From positions 25,884 to 89,883 of the forward strand of contig NW_006920429.1 of assembly GCF_000344685.1 (NCBI RefSeq): a stretch of DNA of 64,000 bases, given 5' to 3'. The notes beneath the pieces were generated by a model, which was not told the origin of the DNA, did not search any database, and saw only the letters and a list, made by a program, of their open reading frames with translations. The DNA comes from Gloeophyllum trabeum ATCC 11539. Taxonomy: Eukaryota > Basidiomycota > Agaricomycetes > Gloeophyllales > Gloeophyllaceae. Positions 20,575 through 31,167 of the stretch are shown one piece after another (the stretch's first letter is position 1; each line of letters opens with the position of its first letter). Position numbers and translations under genes: made by a program.

Positions 20575-23160
20575 TCATCCGCGAGCCCGCTTACTCCCCG
20601 ACGAATGCGCTTGACTCTGGTCCGAAGCCTCCGCTCCGTGGAGTGAGCGCTTGCGTTTGCGAGAGCAGCTTGGGTTCGCACCTCCAGGCTGCGCGGTGCC
20701 GGACATGCCGCTCTCCTGAGCTGATCGCGTAGTGGATGTTTTGTCGCTAGCTGTGATGTTATTCCTTTGCGTCGTCGCATCGTCGTCCAGCTGGTAAGGG
20801 CGAGCAGGGGGATCATCTTTGGGCCAGTCGGGGGAGTCCAAGGCATCCTCGAAAAGTTTGAGGACAGCGTCGTGCGTCAACTTGTTACGATACTCAATGG
20901 GAACCTCGTCTGGCAGGTAATGAGTCCGCACTAACTTGCCATACTTGCGGAGGCATTCAGTGAGAGGTGCATGTCCGTCGACCGTGATGGTGGTGCAGCG
21001 TGTAAGAACGAAACTTCCTTTGCCTTCGCCATCTTCTCCGTCGAAGATTCTGGCCAAGACAGGGATGTTTGTCTTGGTATGGCGTCCAGCGGTGTATATC
21101 AGAACCCAGTAGACGGACTCAAGATCATGCCACGCTTTATGTTGTCCATCACTCTCCAATTTTTGCTGGAGAGCAACGGCGATGAATTGGATTGTCCCCT
21201 ATAAGATTACGAAGGTGTGACTAGCGCTATACCCGAGATGTAGATCGTCACATACTGTGATTCGTCGTAGATCCGATGTGGCCGTCTTGTCATTGAGAAA
21301 GGCCGCGTATTCAGGGTCAATGAGGAATCCCTTCTCGGTATAGGTTTCGTTGGGATAAGCATTGATCATGATATTATTGACGCTGATGTCGCGATGGAGA
21401 ATCTTCTTAGCGAGCATGCCCTCATGACCTAGAGTGGTTGTTAATAACAAGTGCATGTTGTAAAGAATGCACGCACCTTTGACGGCGTCACGTACGGCTT
21501 CCAGTAGTTCACGCGTGGAGCGAAAGCGGGTCAAAGGAATCCCCACAGACTCGAGTATACACCGATAGTGGATGCGCTCCACATACTTAGCTTTCAGTCC
21601 AGCTTTAGTGCGGAGTTCGTTGAGCGATGATGCACAGGTGCGATGGGTATTGACGGCTTCCTTCGGCGGACCACTGTCCTCCGTTTCCTGCGGTGGACGA
21701 GGGACGACGTCGACGCCACGTCTACACCGGGCAACGCCGAACATATGGCCACCTTCGTGAATCCTCTCGTAGATCTCTGACTCAGACAGGCGGTCGGAGT
21801 CACGCCACGAGTCCTTTATGATAACGTATCGTTCAGGCTGGTAGCCCTCGGCGTGACGCGAGTCTATGACGGCGGTCTGCATGGCGAGCCAAGTGCGAGT
21901 GCCGCGTCCGTGGAGAGAACGAGAAGTGAAAAGAGGTTTGCCCAAGGTAACATACTTCTCCGCCCATCGCGACTCCGATCTTGCTTCCTCGTTCAAAGGG
22001 ACAGAAATCAAGAAACTGCTTGAACGCAACTCTTCGTCCTTGATCACTTTCATAGGATCGATGAGATTGTCTTTCATGGCATCGTCGAACTTCCGCTTGA
22101 GGATGGGGCGCGGGATCGCATCGGGGACCGGGCAAGTGATCGTGGTGTCGATGCCCGTGCCAGCGAGTCCGAAGGTCGAGAATCCATATAAAAATTTCAC
22201 CAAGGGCTTGCAGTCGGCCTTGTATGCGAAAGATGTTGAGAATGTTACTGCCGAGCGATCCCACCGGTAGAAGCGCGCGATGTCCTTATAGAACCCGATG
22301 CCAATCAGATGACAGCGAGGTCGGGCTTGGAACGCCACCGTGGCCTGTTCCATTGTCCGATTCCATGTCGCAACGTGACCTTGGGCCATCCGCGTCGTCA
22401 CTTTGTCCTCCTGGAGTGGATCTTCTGCCCGGGTCTTTTTCACCTCGATGATACCAAGTGCTTGCGTCCAAGGCAGGCCATCACCCTTGTCATTCTTCAA
22501 CCGTATGTCCAGATCAGGCGCGATTTCGCGCAAATTCTGGTCGCCACTTTGCAAGTCCCTCGATACATCCTGGACGTAAAGGTCGAGAAGATTGCCGTCG
22601 GCATTCAGGGTGTCGAAAACATACTGAAGAGCGTTGCTCTGCGAGGCATGAGAAGAAATGTCAGAAAGATTCGCGGCAGAATGAAAACATGAAAAGCATA
22701 CGATCCGAGCATACATCGGCCTCTCTCGATTGTGCTTAGGGCCTAGCTTAACTTTACCTAGGCGTTGCTGGAATTCTTCCAGGTGCGTGTCCTTGAAAGT
22801 GTCAAAAACCTCGTTGTGCTCGGTATTCGGGAAACAGAGGCTGAGAAAGCTGTCTAGTTTCATCGCACTGTGGGTGTGCTTGGCAGCCTCGGAGCCAGAG
22901 ACGGTTCGATGGAATCCTTTCTCCCTCTTCGACGACTCATACTGAGTAACGCTTGTCAGACTATCCTGTAATTTATGGGGCGTAGTGTGAGCGGGTTTTT
23001 TGGTAATTTTACCAGCGGTGGGAGTCGCAGGAGCGTTGGAGACGTTGGCGGCAGCCGATTCAAAGGTGGCATCAGGCGTCGTAGGGCGTGGCGAGTCGGG
23101 TGGGCCAGACGACGGCGAAGGCGGAGCCACAGAAGGGGAAGGTGGCGGGGGAGTCGCCAT
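20575..23160 (-). CDS. FunK1-type protein kinase, copy 1
   Basis: Four exons, 23160-22702, 22638-21477, 21428-21256 and 21198-20575, give 805 residues. I chose the ATG at 23160 because it follows a TATA-like box by about 65 bp and starts the proline/serine-rich tail shared with copy 2. The kinase region runs from about residue 230 to 700: a degenerate N-lobe, catalytic loop HRDISVNNIM at 552-561, DPEYA at 578-582 where DFG is usual, and after the third intron GTIQFIAVAL, the FunK1 counterpart of the activation-segment GT-xx-FMA motif, followed by HDLESVYWVL. The C-terminal about 60 residues are Ser/Lys/Arg-rich and could be a nuclear localisation tail. FunK1 is a fungal-specific kinase-like family expanded in multicellular fungi, function unknown. 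Inverted twin of 50.6-53.1 kb. Confidence 0.9.
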
Positions 23161-23221
23161 GTTAGCAGCGAGCGGAAAGGGACCGTAGGGCAAACACGCA
23201 CCGGTTCAAGAAGTTGTTTAG

Positions 23222-23229
23222 AATATATA
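23222..23229 (-). promoter_or_regulatory. TATA-like box of FunK1 copy 1
   Basis: TATATATT (read on the minus strand) about 65 bp upstream of the ATG; identical in position and sequence to the box before copy 2. A CACGTG word lies about 95 bp further upstream in both copies. Confidence 0.5.
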
Positions 23230-23518
23230 GTCCCACGATATTTGTTTGTCATCGTTTGCTGTGGCACAATCGATGGTGGTGAGCGAAGTTCAAGGGCGAG
23301 AACAAGAAACAATCACGTGATTGCATTTGTCACCGTCACGTCTCTTCTTCAGCTAATGACAATGACAGTGACAGCCACCTTCCTCCGGCTTGTGGCATCT
23401 TGTCCTGAATATATGTTACATTGCGATTGCACAGGAGAGAATGTCTTTCAATGCATGTTGGGTCATGCACCATACCGATACACTCTTGCGTGACTTCGAA
23501 CTTCCCCTCACAGGCTGT

Positions 23519-23750
23519 GAGGGAAAGAACCGGTGCGGGTCGCGGGTATGGATACCGTCGGATACGCGTACGGGTAGCACCCCGACGTACCCATGACCCG
23601 CCGGGTGTCAAAAACGCGCCGCCATACGCGGTTTTGGAACCAAAACCCATCACCAAACCCGTACCCCTACCAGACCCGTGGACACGAGTTGAGCGGGTAC
23701 GGGTATGCCCTCGGACACTCGGGGGTATACCCGTGCCATTCACCGTGGGC
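23519..23750. repeat. degenerate ACCCG/CGGGT repeat
   Basis: Irregular run of CGGGTACGGGT, ACCCGTACC, GACCCGC and related words, starting about 360 bp upstream of the FunK1 copy 1 start codon. A similar array precedes copy 2 at 49.67-50.1 kb. Confidence 0.7.
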
Positions 23751-23754
23751 GCCC

Positions 23755-23935
23755 CTTCTTGGGTAGCTCCTGAGGACCTATGCCTTATCATATTCACCGG
23801 CAAGTTCCAGTTCCCTGACCGTCTCTCACTCCGGATCTTTCGCCTCTGGAGTTGCTCCTTTGGCATGGATGTTGTCTCTTCGCCATTGACAAAGTTTACC
23901 GAAGATGGCCTTATCATCGAGCTGATGGTAGCAGT
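23755..23935 (+). pseudogene. relic of the F-box/LRR-like family
   Basis: In the plus frame EDLCLIIFTGKFQFPD and LSLRIFRLWSCSFGMD match DLCLIGFMGRLRLPA and PSLRVLRLWSCFYDVQ of the F-box protein at 9.5-10.8 kb. Only about 60 residues of similarity remain, with no exon structure around them. Confidence 0.6.
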
Positions 23936-25320
23936 TGCGACTCCTCGAGCTCAAGTTATTGACTGCTGGGCGGCCATAGCGTTGGCCGGCAGATGGCTGG
24001 GGCTACGAACTTTCCAATCTCGCGAAGCTGATACCGATCCGTGAGGTGAGATTCTGATTACGAGTCCTGAGGTACGAAGGTCGAGTCCTTACGCGCAAAA
24101 TATGCCCGCGTGCCGAACGTTGTCGGGCGTGAGAACTTTTTGTGCCGAGAAGTCGTGGGAGTTATATTTTGTATTGTAGACTACACTTTTGAAACTCAGA
24201 TTGAAAGTCCGTTTGTATGTGAGACTACAAAACCACTTTTGGCGCGTTTTTGTAGTCTCTGCGACCATTGTTTGCTCGTTTGCGGACTCAATTTTTTGTC
24301 ATGTCTCGTTTTTATGTTCTATTATTTGTGGTGTATGCTATATGCGTCTATGATAATATTTTTGTGAATTTATTGATCGTGTGTCTTGTCCTGGTCCGCT
24401 TGGAGTTTTCGGTTTTATTGCTTATCGTGGGAATTGACTGTTGTAGTCACTTGTAGTCGGTGGCTGACACCTTCCGACGCGTTGGTCGAGATTCCTGTCT
24501 TCTGATTGGTTGACGCTTTATTTCGGTACTGGGACTTGCCTCGTCGCATTATCTCTTACTTCGGTTCGCTCCCGATAATCTTATCTACTCTGCGTCCCTA
24601 GTCTGCCCACTCGATCTTGTCTGTGTACACGCAAGGCGTTACCCAATCATGGTCTCATTCTTTGCTTTGCTATGCTTCCTTCCTTCCCCCTCGTCCAGCC
24701 GTCTGCATTCTCTGCCCGTCAATTGTTCTCGCGCGCTAAGGGGTTCCTTGCTGACGCCCAGAGTCATAGAGTCATATTACAAGGTGCGTGTGCAGCTAAT
24801 AGCCTATCACTTGTACTGATCGGACTAATACCTCATTACAGTGCCATCCAATACTGAGATGCTCGTATTGGTACGCGAGTATCTTGAGTGGGACAGTCCG
24901 ACTTTCCTGTGTCGGTGTTCATGATAGCCACATAATGGTATGTTTCTATCATGGACTCCTACACTCGAACTGATCGAGACCACACACAGGGCGTCCGAGA
25001 CCGTCTTTGCCGGTAATCGTTGCCTGTCAATCTTAGGCAGCCGTTCAATTTGACTATTTCGCGATCCTCATTTGTGTGGGGCAGCTTCTATCCGGTCCAT
25101 CGCGCGGTGAGTACAGCTATGAGCTGTGCGGCAACTGGCTACTCGCCGTGGGAGGTACTTCAGGTTGGGGAGGGGGATATATCTTGACATACGCTCGAAG
25201 TACTTGATTCCCTCGCGGAATTTTCACTATCTATTATTTCTTGGTCTGCTTGTATTGCTGATGTAATGTACATGTACTGTATGCGATCTGAGTAGGTTCT
25301 GCGCTGAAATAAACGTCTTT
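23936..25320. other. intergenic, T-rich, no supported gene
   Basis: Long pyrimidine-rich tract lacking exon-like frames; contains a small inverted pair (GTAGACTACA near 24,177; TTTGTAGTCT near 24,250). It is the 3' flank of the TET/JBP-like gene. Confidence 0.5.
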
Positions 25321-28300
25321 CTACTGTCCGTTCTGTTTGGCCTGATGAATCGCCTGAAGTTTGGTGACGTGCGGGGACCACGCTTTACCGACTTCCTCCA
25401 CGAGCGCTTTGATCTCTTCATATCCTTGTGCGTTCATCTTGTGTTCTAGTACGTCTTCTAGTTTTGTCCACACTTGATCGGTAATATCACGGCCTGAAGT
25501 TCCGGGGAAGATAGCTTTCTTCGGATTTTGATATGCGACCCAGGTATCCTCCAAGAAAAATAGGTGAGAGTTGCCAGTAAGAGACACCAGTATGTTGAGG
25601 AGAGACCCTTGTTTACGCCATAGAGCTTCTTTGCCGCCTTTACGAGGATAACCGAGCCATTCGCCTAGGGTATCGAGCGTAACACTGACCGCGTGTTCGA
25701 TGGCGTTGGACCCGACTCTACACGCCGTTGTTGGTTTGATCTTCTTTATCGATGGCGGCACCAGTTGTGGTAGTGTCCCTTGACTGTCGAGCTCCAAGAC
25801 GTATGGTTGTCGGTCTGTTTGATGGTCGTATATCGTCCGAGTCAGTTTTGCCAGCCAGTTAATTTTCTTCTCGAAGAGTACGTCCTCGCAAGCGTTGCGG
25901 CAGTCGATTTCTAAAAACCGCCAGGCTTTCCAGGTCCCCACCAAGATGGTATGCTTTAGTATACGGTCCACGATCGCCATAGAAGATATATTCTTGTCTG
26001 CTTTGTGGAGTTTCGCCCATATTCCAGGTAAGTTCATTGCCATTTCCGATGCTTCTATGTTGTCCGATTCCTGATATGCGAAGGTTAGCAGACTTGTTGA
26101 GATGGCCGCCAGCTGAGAAATCGACGGGAGTCCGTATATCGACCGTAAGTTGGTCTTGGCGGATGGGGCGATGGCAGTTAATCTTTGGATTTCTTGTTGT
26201 AGCTTGTTCTTGTCTAGTAATACGAGAATCTTGGCTTGTTCATCGATCTGGAGGGTATCGGCTATGTTTGTGGTCAATGATGGTTTTAGATTCTCTACAA
26301 ATTCTCTACAATATATGATTTGCTCACCCGTTCGGTTTTTCTTATTTCTATTTGCGCGTGTGTCTTGGCGTTCGGTCCCTCCTCGTGTATCGTTTGCTTC
26401 GGTGTGTTAGCGGTATATAGATATTGTACTTGAATATTATACCTTCACCCGTCTCGTTTTCCTTGCGTGTCTGACTTCTCAGCTGTCTCCCTGAGTTAGT
26501 ACTGGAGCTTGCTTCTCCTCCGTCGTTCGGTCGTTTCGTCGGCCTGTCTGGTAGATCTTCATTCATTTGTCTTCCCTTACCTTTACCTTGAATTGTTTCT
26601 TCCGGCTCCGGTTCATTCGTCTCTTCGTCTGATTTTGTTGATCAGTGAATATATGCGCCGTATGGCATTGACAACGACTGGACTCACCACGGTCTTTCCT
26701 CTTGCGCGGACGTGGGTGGACTCCGGTACTAGCTGCGTCTTCGTCCGACTCTTCGTCTTCGTCCGACTCTTCTTCTTCGTCTAGCTGTTCTACATCTGCG
26801 TTTGTTATTACATCAGTATATTATGTATTTCGGTAATACAGTGTAAATCCTACCTCGTTCTTTCCTTGTACCCGGACGTAAGTTCAGACTTTGAGTTGGT
26901 TCCGCCTGAGGCACGCGGACGTCTCGTGGGGGGGCTGAATAGTTTGCGAAGTATATTGTATTAGTTATTTCTAGCGAATAAGCATACTAATACTTACCTC
27001 TCGATGGTAGTCGACCATCCACGGCCTCGTGTCCTCCAAGGAGGAGTCGCTGATGTCGAGTGATATCTTCCCAACACTTGGTGATTTCCGCCGTACGTGC
27101 CACGTCGACTCGCGTTTCATCGATTTCGATTTGTTCGCCAGTTTCGCGATCGTATACCGTCGCCCCTCTTGCAAGAGTACCCGGATCGATCCGTATCTCA
27201 AACCTCTGATCGTGGTTCACAGCCTGTCGAACAGTACCTGAGAGCAGGGTCAGTAGGTACTCCGGCTGCCGATTCCCGCCGACCACATGTCCGTCTTGAG
27301 CGATCGTTGCGTGTTCGTGCCGTGCAATGGCTGCGACCGGTTTCCACGTCTCAGGAGTTACTTGAACATGCTTCTGTTTGTCGCGTCTGGGGTCGGTGTA
27401 TACATTGAGTACGCATTCTTCAATGCGCGTGAGTTTGTCGGTTTGATACAGAACGGCGACAACTGAATAGACATCCTTGGGGACGTCGGGGATCCCTCTC
27501 GGTGCGACAGACGGAAGGCGGGAGTGTAGACGTCGTCCGGAGAAGGCGAGCGTGGTTGCGTATTCCATAATAATGTAGAGTCCGAATTCTAGTAGAAAAA
27601 AGAATGCAGAGGAACATTGTGCGGGTGTTGGCGTGAGTACGACAAGTTGTGTAAATGAGCCTAGTTGATCATGTCCGTCCGGGTGGATGTCAGCCGCACG
27701 ACCCAAGTCTTGCGCGAAGCCATCCCGTCCGTCGTCGGCAATGGGACGCGACACGTTGATTTGACAACCTGTCCAGAAGAACCTGTTGTTCTCGTGACCC
27801 AAGGGAGGGACCTTACGTTCGAGTCCGTATGTCTCCATGAGGTCTGTTCGTTCTTGTGGGGCCAGTTTCATCGCGAGACCTCCGTATTCGGTTACCGTCT
27901 TGTCGTAATTAGTGGATTGACATGCCCGCACTTATTGGATTCTAAACGTACCTGGAGAAGTTTAATTCGGATGTCCTCCTCCGGTGCGGTCTTCGGATCA
28001 TACTGCATGTTCTTGCCGGGATGAGCGAGTGCCGTCTGCTTTTCCACCGTGTATCCAATGCTATAGCAGCGATTGCCTTGATGATTGTACGGCTTGGAGT
28101 TGTCCCGGTACAGGCGACGTTCGAATGCAATTCCCCCGGTCCACTTGCGATCTACCAATGACGGGGGAGACTCTGACCTTTCGTCTGCCGGCCCCAGTAC
28201 CTCCTCTACCGTCTTCGCCATCCTCTCCATCGTCTCGTCCGTCGCGAGGTTATGCTGGCGTAGTATCCCCTCATTTGTGACCCACCCTTGTAAGTCGTCT

Positions 28301-28672
28301 TCTTTTGCATCCATGTCCGTGCCTTTGTCGGTATCCGTCTTGACGATACGTAGGAACACCGCCATACCGGGTTCGAGCTGGACGTACCCGGCCTTTTCTA
28401 CCTCCGCCGGCGTACGCGCGTCTGTAGGTAACTCGCGTGCTTTGTATTGGGCGATTCTGTACCGGACAATTAACAGTCAGGACATTAATTAGACGGAGAA
28501 CGTACTTTTCCGTAATGCTGTCCTTATCAACCATAATAAGCACGACTAAAGCATCGCCCCGGGGCCACAGCGGGTGTGCACATTCATTGACGCCGTACCG
28601 CAAGTAACGTTCACCGAGCGAGGTCTCGATATAAGCCGGAGTCGGAGAGAGCTTGCTGCTGGAAGGCGCCAT
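25321..28672 (-). CDS. TET/JBP-like Fe(II)/2-oxoglutarate dioxygenase
   Basis: Seven exons: 28672-28506, 28456-27952, 27898-26998, 26934-26854, 26795-26688, 26628-26443, 26294-25321; total 973 residues. The core matches the fungal TET/JBP pattern: an HxD pair (IHPDGHDQLGSFTQLVVL, His about 296 and Asp about 298), then FFFLLEFGLYI, and the distal metal ligand in LAFSGRRLHS (His about 349) followed by LPSVAPRG. Enzymes of this family oxidise 5-methylcytosine or thymine methyl groups in DNA, so a role in DNA-base modification in the nucleus is inferred. The usual HGG after the distal His is HSR here. Residues 525-650 form an acidic, disordered linker spread over three small exons with only phase-1 introns; 650-973 is a helical domain I do not recognise. 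The last intron (148 nt) has two possible donors in the same phase. Confidence 0.7.
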
Positions 28673-29514
28673 CTAGAATATCGAACTGTAGCTTATGATT
28701 TACGAGAGGGTCGGCGTACGTCTCTGGGCGGAGGGGGGAAATCCTGTCGAGTGTGACTGTACCAGGTACTTGAACGGTGCGGACTTGTGAAATATTGTGA
28801 AGTTGTGTTTCACGACTTCACAAACGTATATTACCTGTTTCAGCCGTTCCAGCAATTATTGTCACAAACATCGATCGAAAGGTATTGGAACTTACTTCAC
28901 ATTTGAACTAATGACGTATGTTGTCTCCCATTTCCCTACATTCGCATTTATACTACGTCATACCTTGGTTTATACTTCAACAGAGAGTTTGAACGTCCTT
29001 CACCAAGGTATATCGAGAGACTTAACTTATTTGCCTGACTTGAAAGAACGCCATTTGATCTAATCGTGCCGATGTTATTTTTGCATTCTGATTTGCTGGT
29101 TTGTCTTTTCGTTCGCTCGATGCCGATTGTCATTTTCTATTTATTTGTAGGGGCGCGATGGTGTCAGAAGGATGTTTTATTAAGGAGTACCTGTATCTAA
29201 ACCTAGTGGCGTAACTTGAACTAAGTCCGAATCCTGAGCGTCTGTTCATCGTGCACTGCTTTGCCACGTGTACAGATCGCTGGAGATCGTACTCCGCGCC
29301 TAAGTCCGTAATCTAGTTTGTTATCTCAGCGTCTTTTCCACGTTGCTTCTTCTAGATCTCGGATCAGTGGTTGTCGAGATCTTATCAAGTCATCTCTTCT
29401 ATTTGTCTATCCTTATGTTCGGTACGCCACAACTTCGTCGAACAGCATGCCAAAATATCAGGCATTTGATGTGTGCGTATATTTGCATCCATACATATTA
29501 CATGAACTCATTGC
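28673..29514. other. intergenic between the dioxygenase and its neighbour
   Basis: Promoter region of the dioxygenase gene and 3' flank of the next gene. No exon-like frame. Holds the palindrome at 28795-28823. Confidence 0.5.
28795..28823. promoter_or_regulatory. 13-bp palindrome upstream of the dioxygenase gene
   Basis: TTGTGAAGTTGTG, loop TTT, then CACGACTTCACAA: arms match at 12 of 13 positions. A further TTGTGAA word lies 10 bp before it. It sits about 125 bp upstream of the ATG, so it is a candidate dimer-binding operator. Confidence 0.45.
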
Positions 29515-30648
29515 TTAATCGGACACCATCTTATCTTGTGCTTCTCCTGCCACTCGCATCTTAGAAAATTGTCGTCTTGTGTCTTCGACATTTGGGTCAT
29601 GTCCCGCGCGTCTCTTGATTTTAGGTAACGCTGGCTGTTTCTCTTGCGCCTGGATTGTTGAGCCACCCGAATTGACATATACAGCCTATGGCAAATGTGA
29701 GTTTAACTGATCTTGTGAGTCGACAGGCACTTACGTCTGAAAACCGGGCATCCATCAAGGTGAGAGACCTTAGTACCAGCGCAACGCGGAATCGCCCGCT
29801 TTGTCCATTCTGAGGTAGTACCAATACTGATGTCTCGGCCTCCACAATATCACCAGGCCTGAAGATGGCCGGATCGGCGTTCAAATACCTATCAATATTC
29901 AGGTGAGTAATATCCGGTATTTATGGGCGGATTCCACTTACGTTAATTTCCCTTCCTCCTCAACAACTCGGTAGTAAGTGACGTCGTTGTCGTCTGTATG
30001 CACCCATCGATCGTCGCTCAGTTTGCGGAGGATACCTTCCGGGTCTACAAGATCAGAAAAAGGTACGTCGATGTCAGCCTGATTATGTTTCCTAGCGCTG
30101 AAATATCGGTTGGATATCTCCAAGGTAGGGTGTCCATCTGTGTTGGACGGTTGCCACTCGCTGACAATCCCTTCCTTGAAGAACCGCGATACGTGTCGAC
30201 TAAGGTACTGTACTGCATCCACGTTCCGCTGGAATGTCTGGCTGGAGAATCCTGTGAGTCGGATGCTTTGTCGTAGATAAGCCTTTCGCCGATTCTGATT
30301 AGGACGGATACTTGATGTTGGCGTATAAGTACTCTGTTCTTTCTTCAAAAAAATTATACTCACTAGATTGGCTCTATCTGCGGCGGTAAGTCCTTCGCTG
30401 ATAGGATTCCTTGAATTCGAAGTATGACCTCTTCGTATGACCCATCTTCGTCCGGATGGAACGCAAGACGCCGTACTTTATTGTCTTCGCTGCCTGGAGT
30501 CAAAGTAGTCCCGTGACGTATCCTATCGGCCTGACATAAAATGAGTGAGTGATTTATTCTCTTGAATTGATCTCTTTGAAAAAATTACGCTGTTCACAAC
30601 CACAGATAATTGCTTCCACTTTATATCTTCAGTTTCCTGTTCAGCCAT
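29515..30648 (-). CDS. conserved fungal protein of unknown function, with an apparent frameshift
   Basis: Five exons: 30648-30589, 30530-30364, 30294-29942, 29888-29735, 29685-29515, about 301 residues. Exons 3-5 run in one frame across introns of 53 and 49 nt. In exon 2 the first half (RIRHGTTLTPG, VRRLAFHPDEDGSYEEVILR) and second half (EGLTAADRANL, which splices into NRRKAYLRQ) are in different frames; the change lies at about 30,401-30,410 in a C-run and equals one missing base, so it is either an assembly error or an inactivating mutation. Exon 4 has the pattern PGDIVEAETS-x-VLVLP and VALVLRSLTLMDARFSD, which I know from repeated, unannotated Agaricomycete proteins; no function is established. 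It is divergent from the gene at 31.2 kb. Confidence 0.6.
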
Positions 30649-31167
30649 ACGCGTGATCCAATTAGTCAACGCTTCGGCTTAAGTATATTGTTAATGTAGG
30701 AGTGACACAAGATATAGTGCCTCTCACCAGCATCCGCAGTGTTATACGCAGGCGCCATATGAGCGTACTATGGGGGACGTGCCTCTGCCGTCCCTACTAA
30801 CTTTCTTTATTACTGGAATCTGTGGCTTTAGTTCTTAGCCGAGTTCCGGTCCGATGCGTGCATGGGTGGCAACCGTACCTGGTCTTATCGATAGTTATCA
30901 TTTCATCTTGTCTTTCCGGCACGTCCTCTCCCTAGTGACTAGGGCTATTTTCGTCATTTCGGGTGACTTGGCTCTGGATACAACGACAGGCCCACATGTC
31001 CGCGGCACTCATGTGATTCGTGTCTGCCACAAGTTCGCGTATTGGTCAACCAGGCGGAATCTTATGGCGCCATTTGTAGCTCTGGCAAATATAAAAAGGT
31101 GCGGTATCTAATGCTTTGCCCTATCTCGAAATCTCCGCCCCTCTGAGCTTTCTGAGCTTTCTTTGAC
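30649..31167. promoter_or_regulatory. shared divergent promoter region
   Basis: 519 bp between the start codons of the two divergent unknown genes. An ATATAAAAA box at about 31,089-31,097 stands 70-80 bp before the right-hand ATG. No clear box was seen for the left-hand gene. Confidence 0.5.

Noticed and set aside
24060..24105. Possible tRNA B box (GGTCGAGTCC)
   Set aside because: No A box or cloverleaf could be folded around it.
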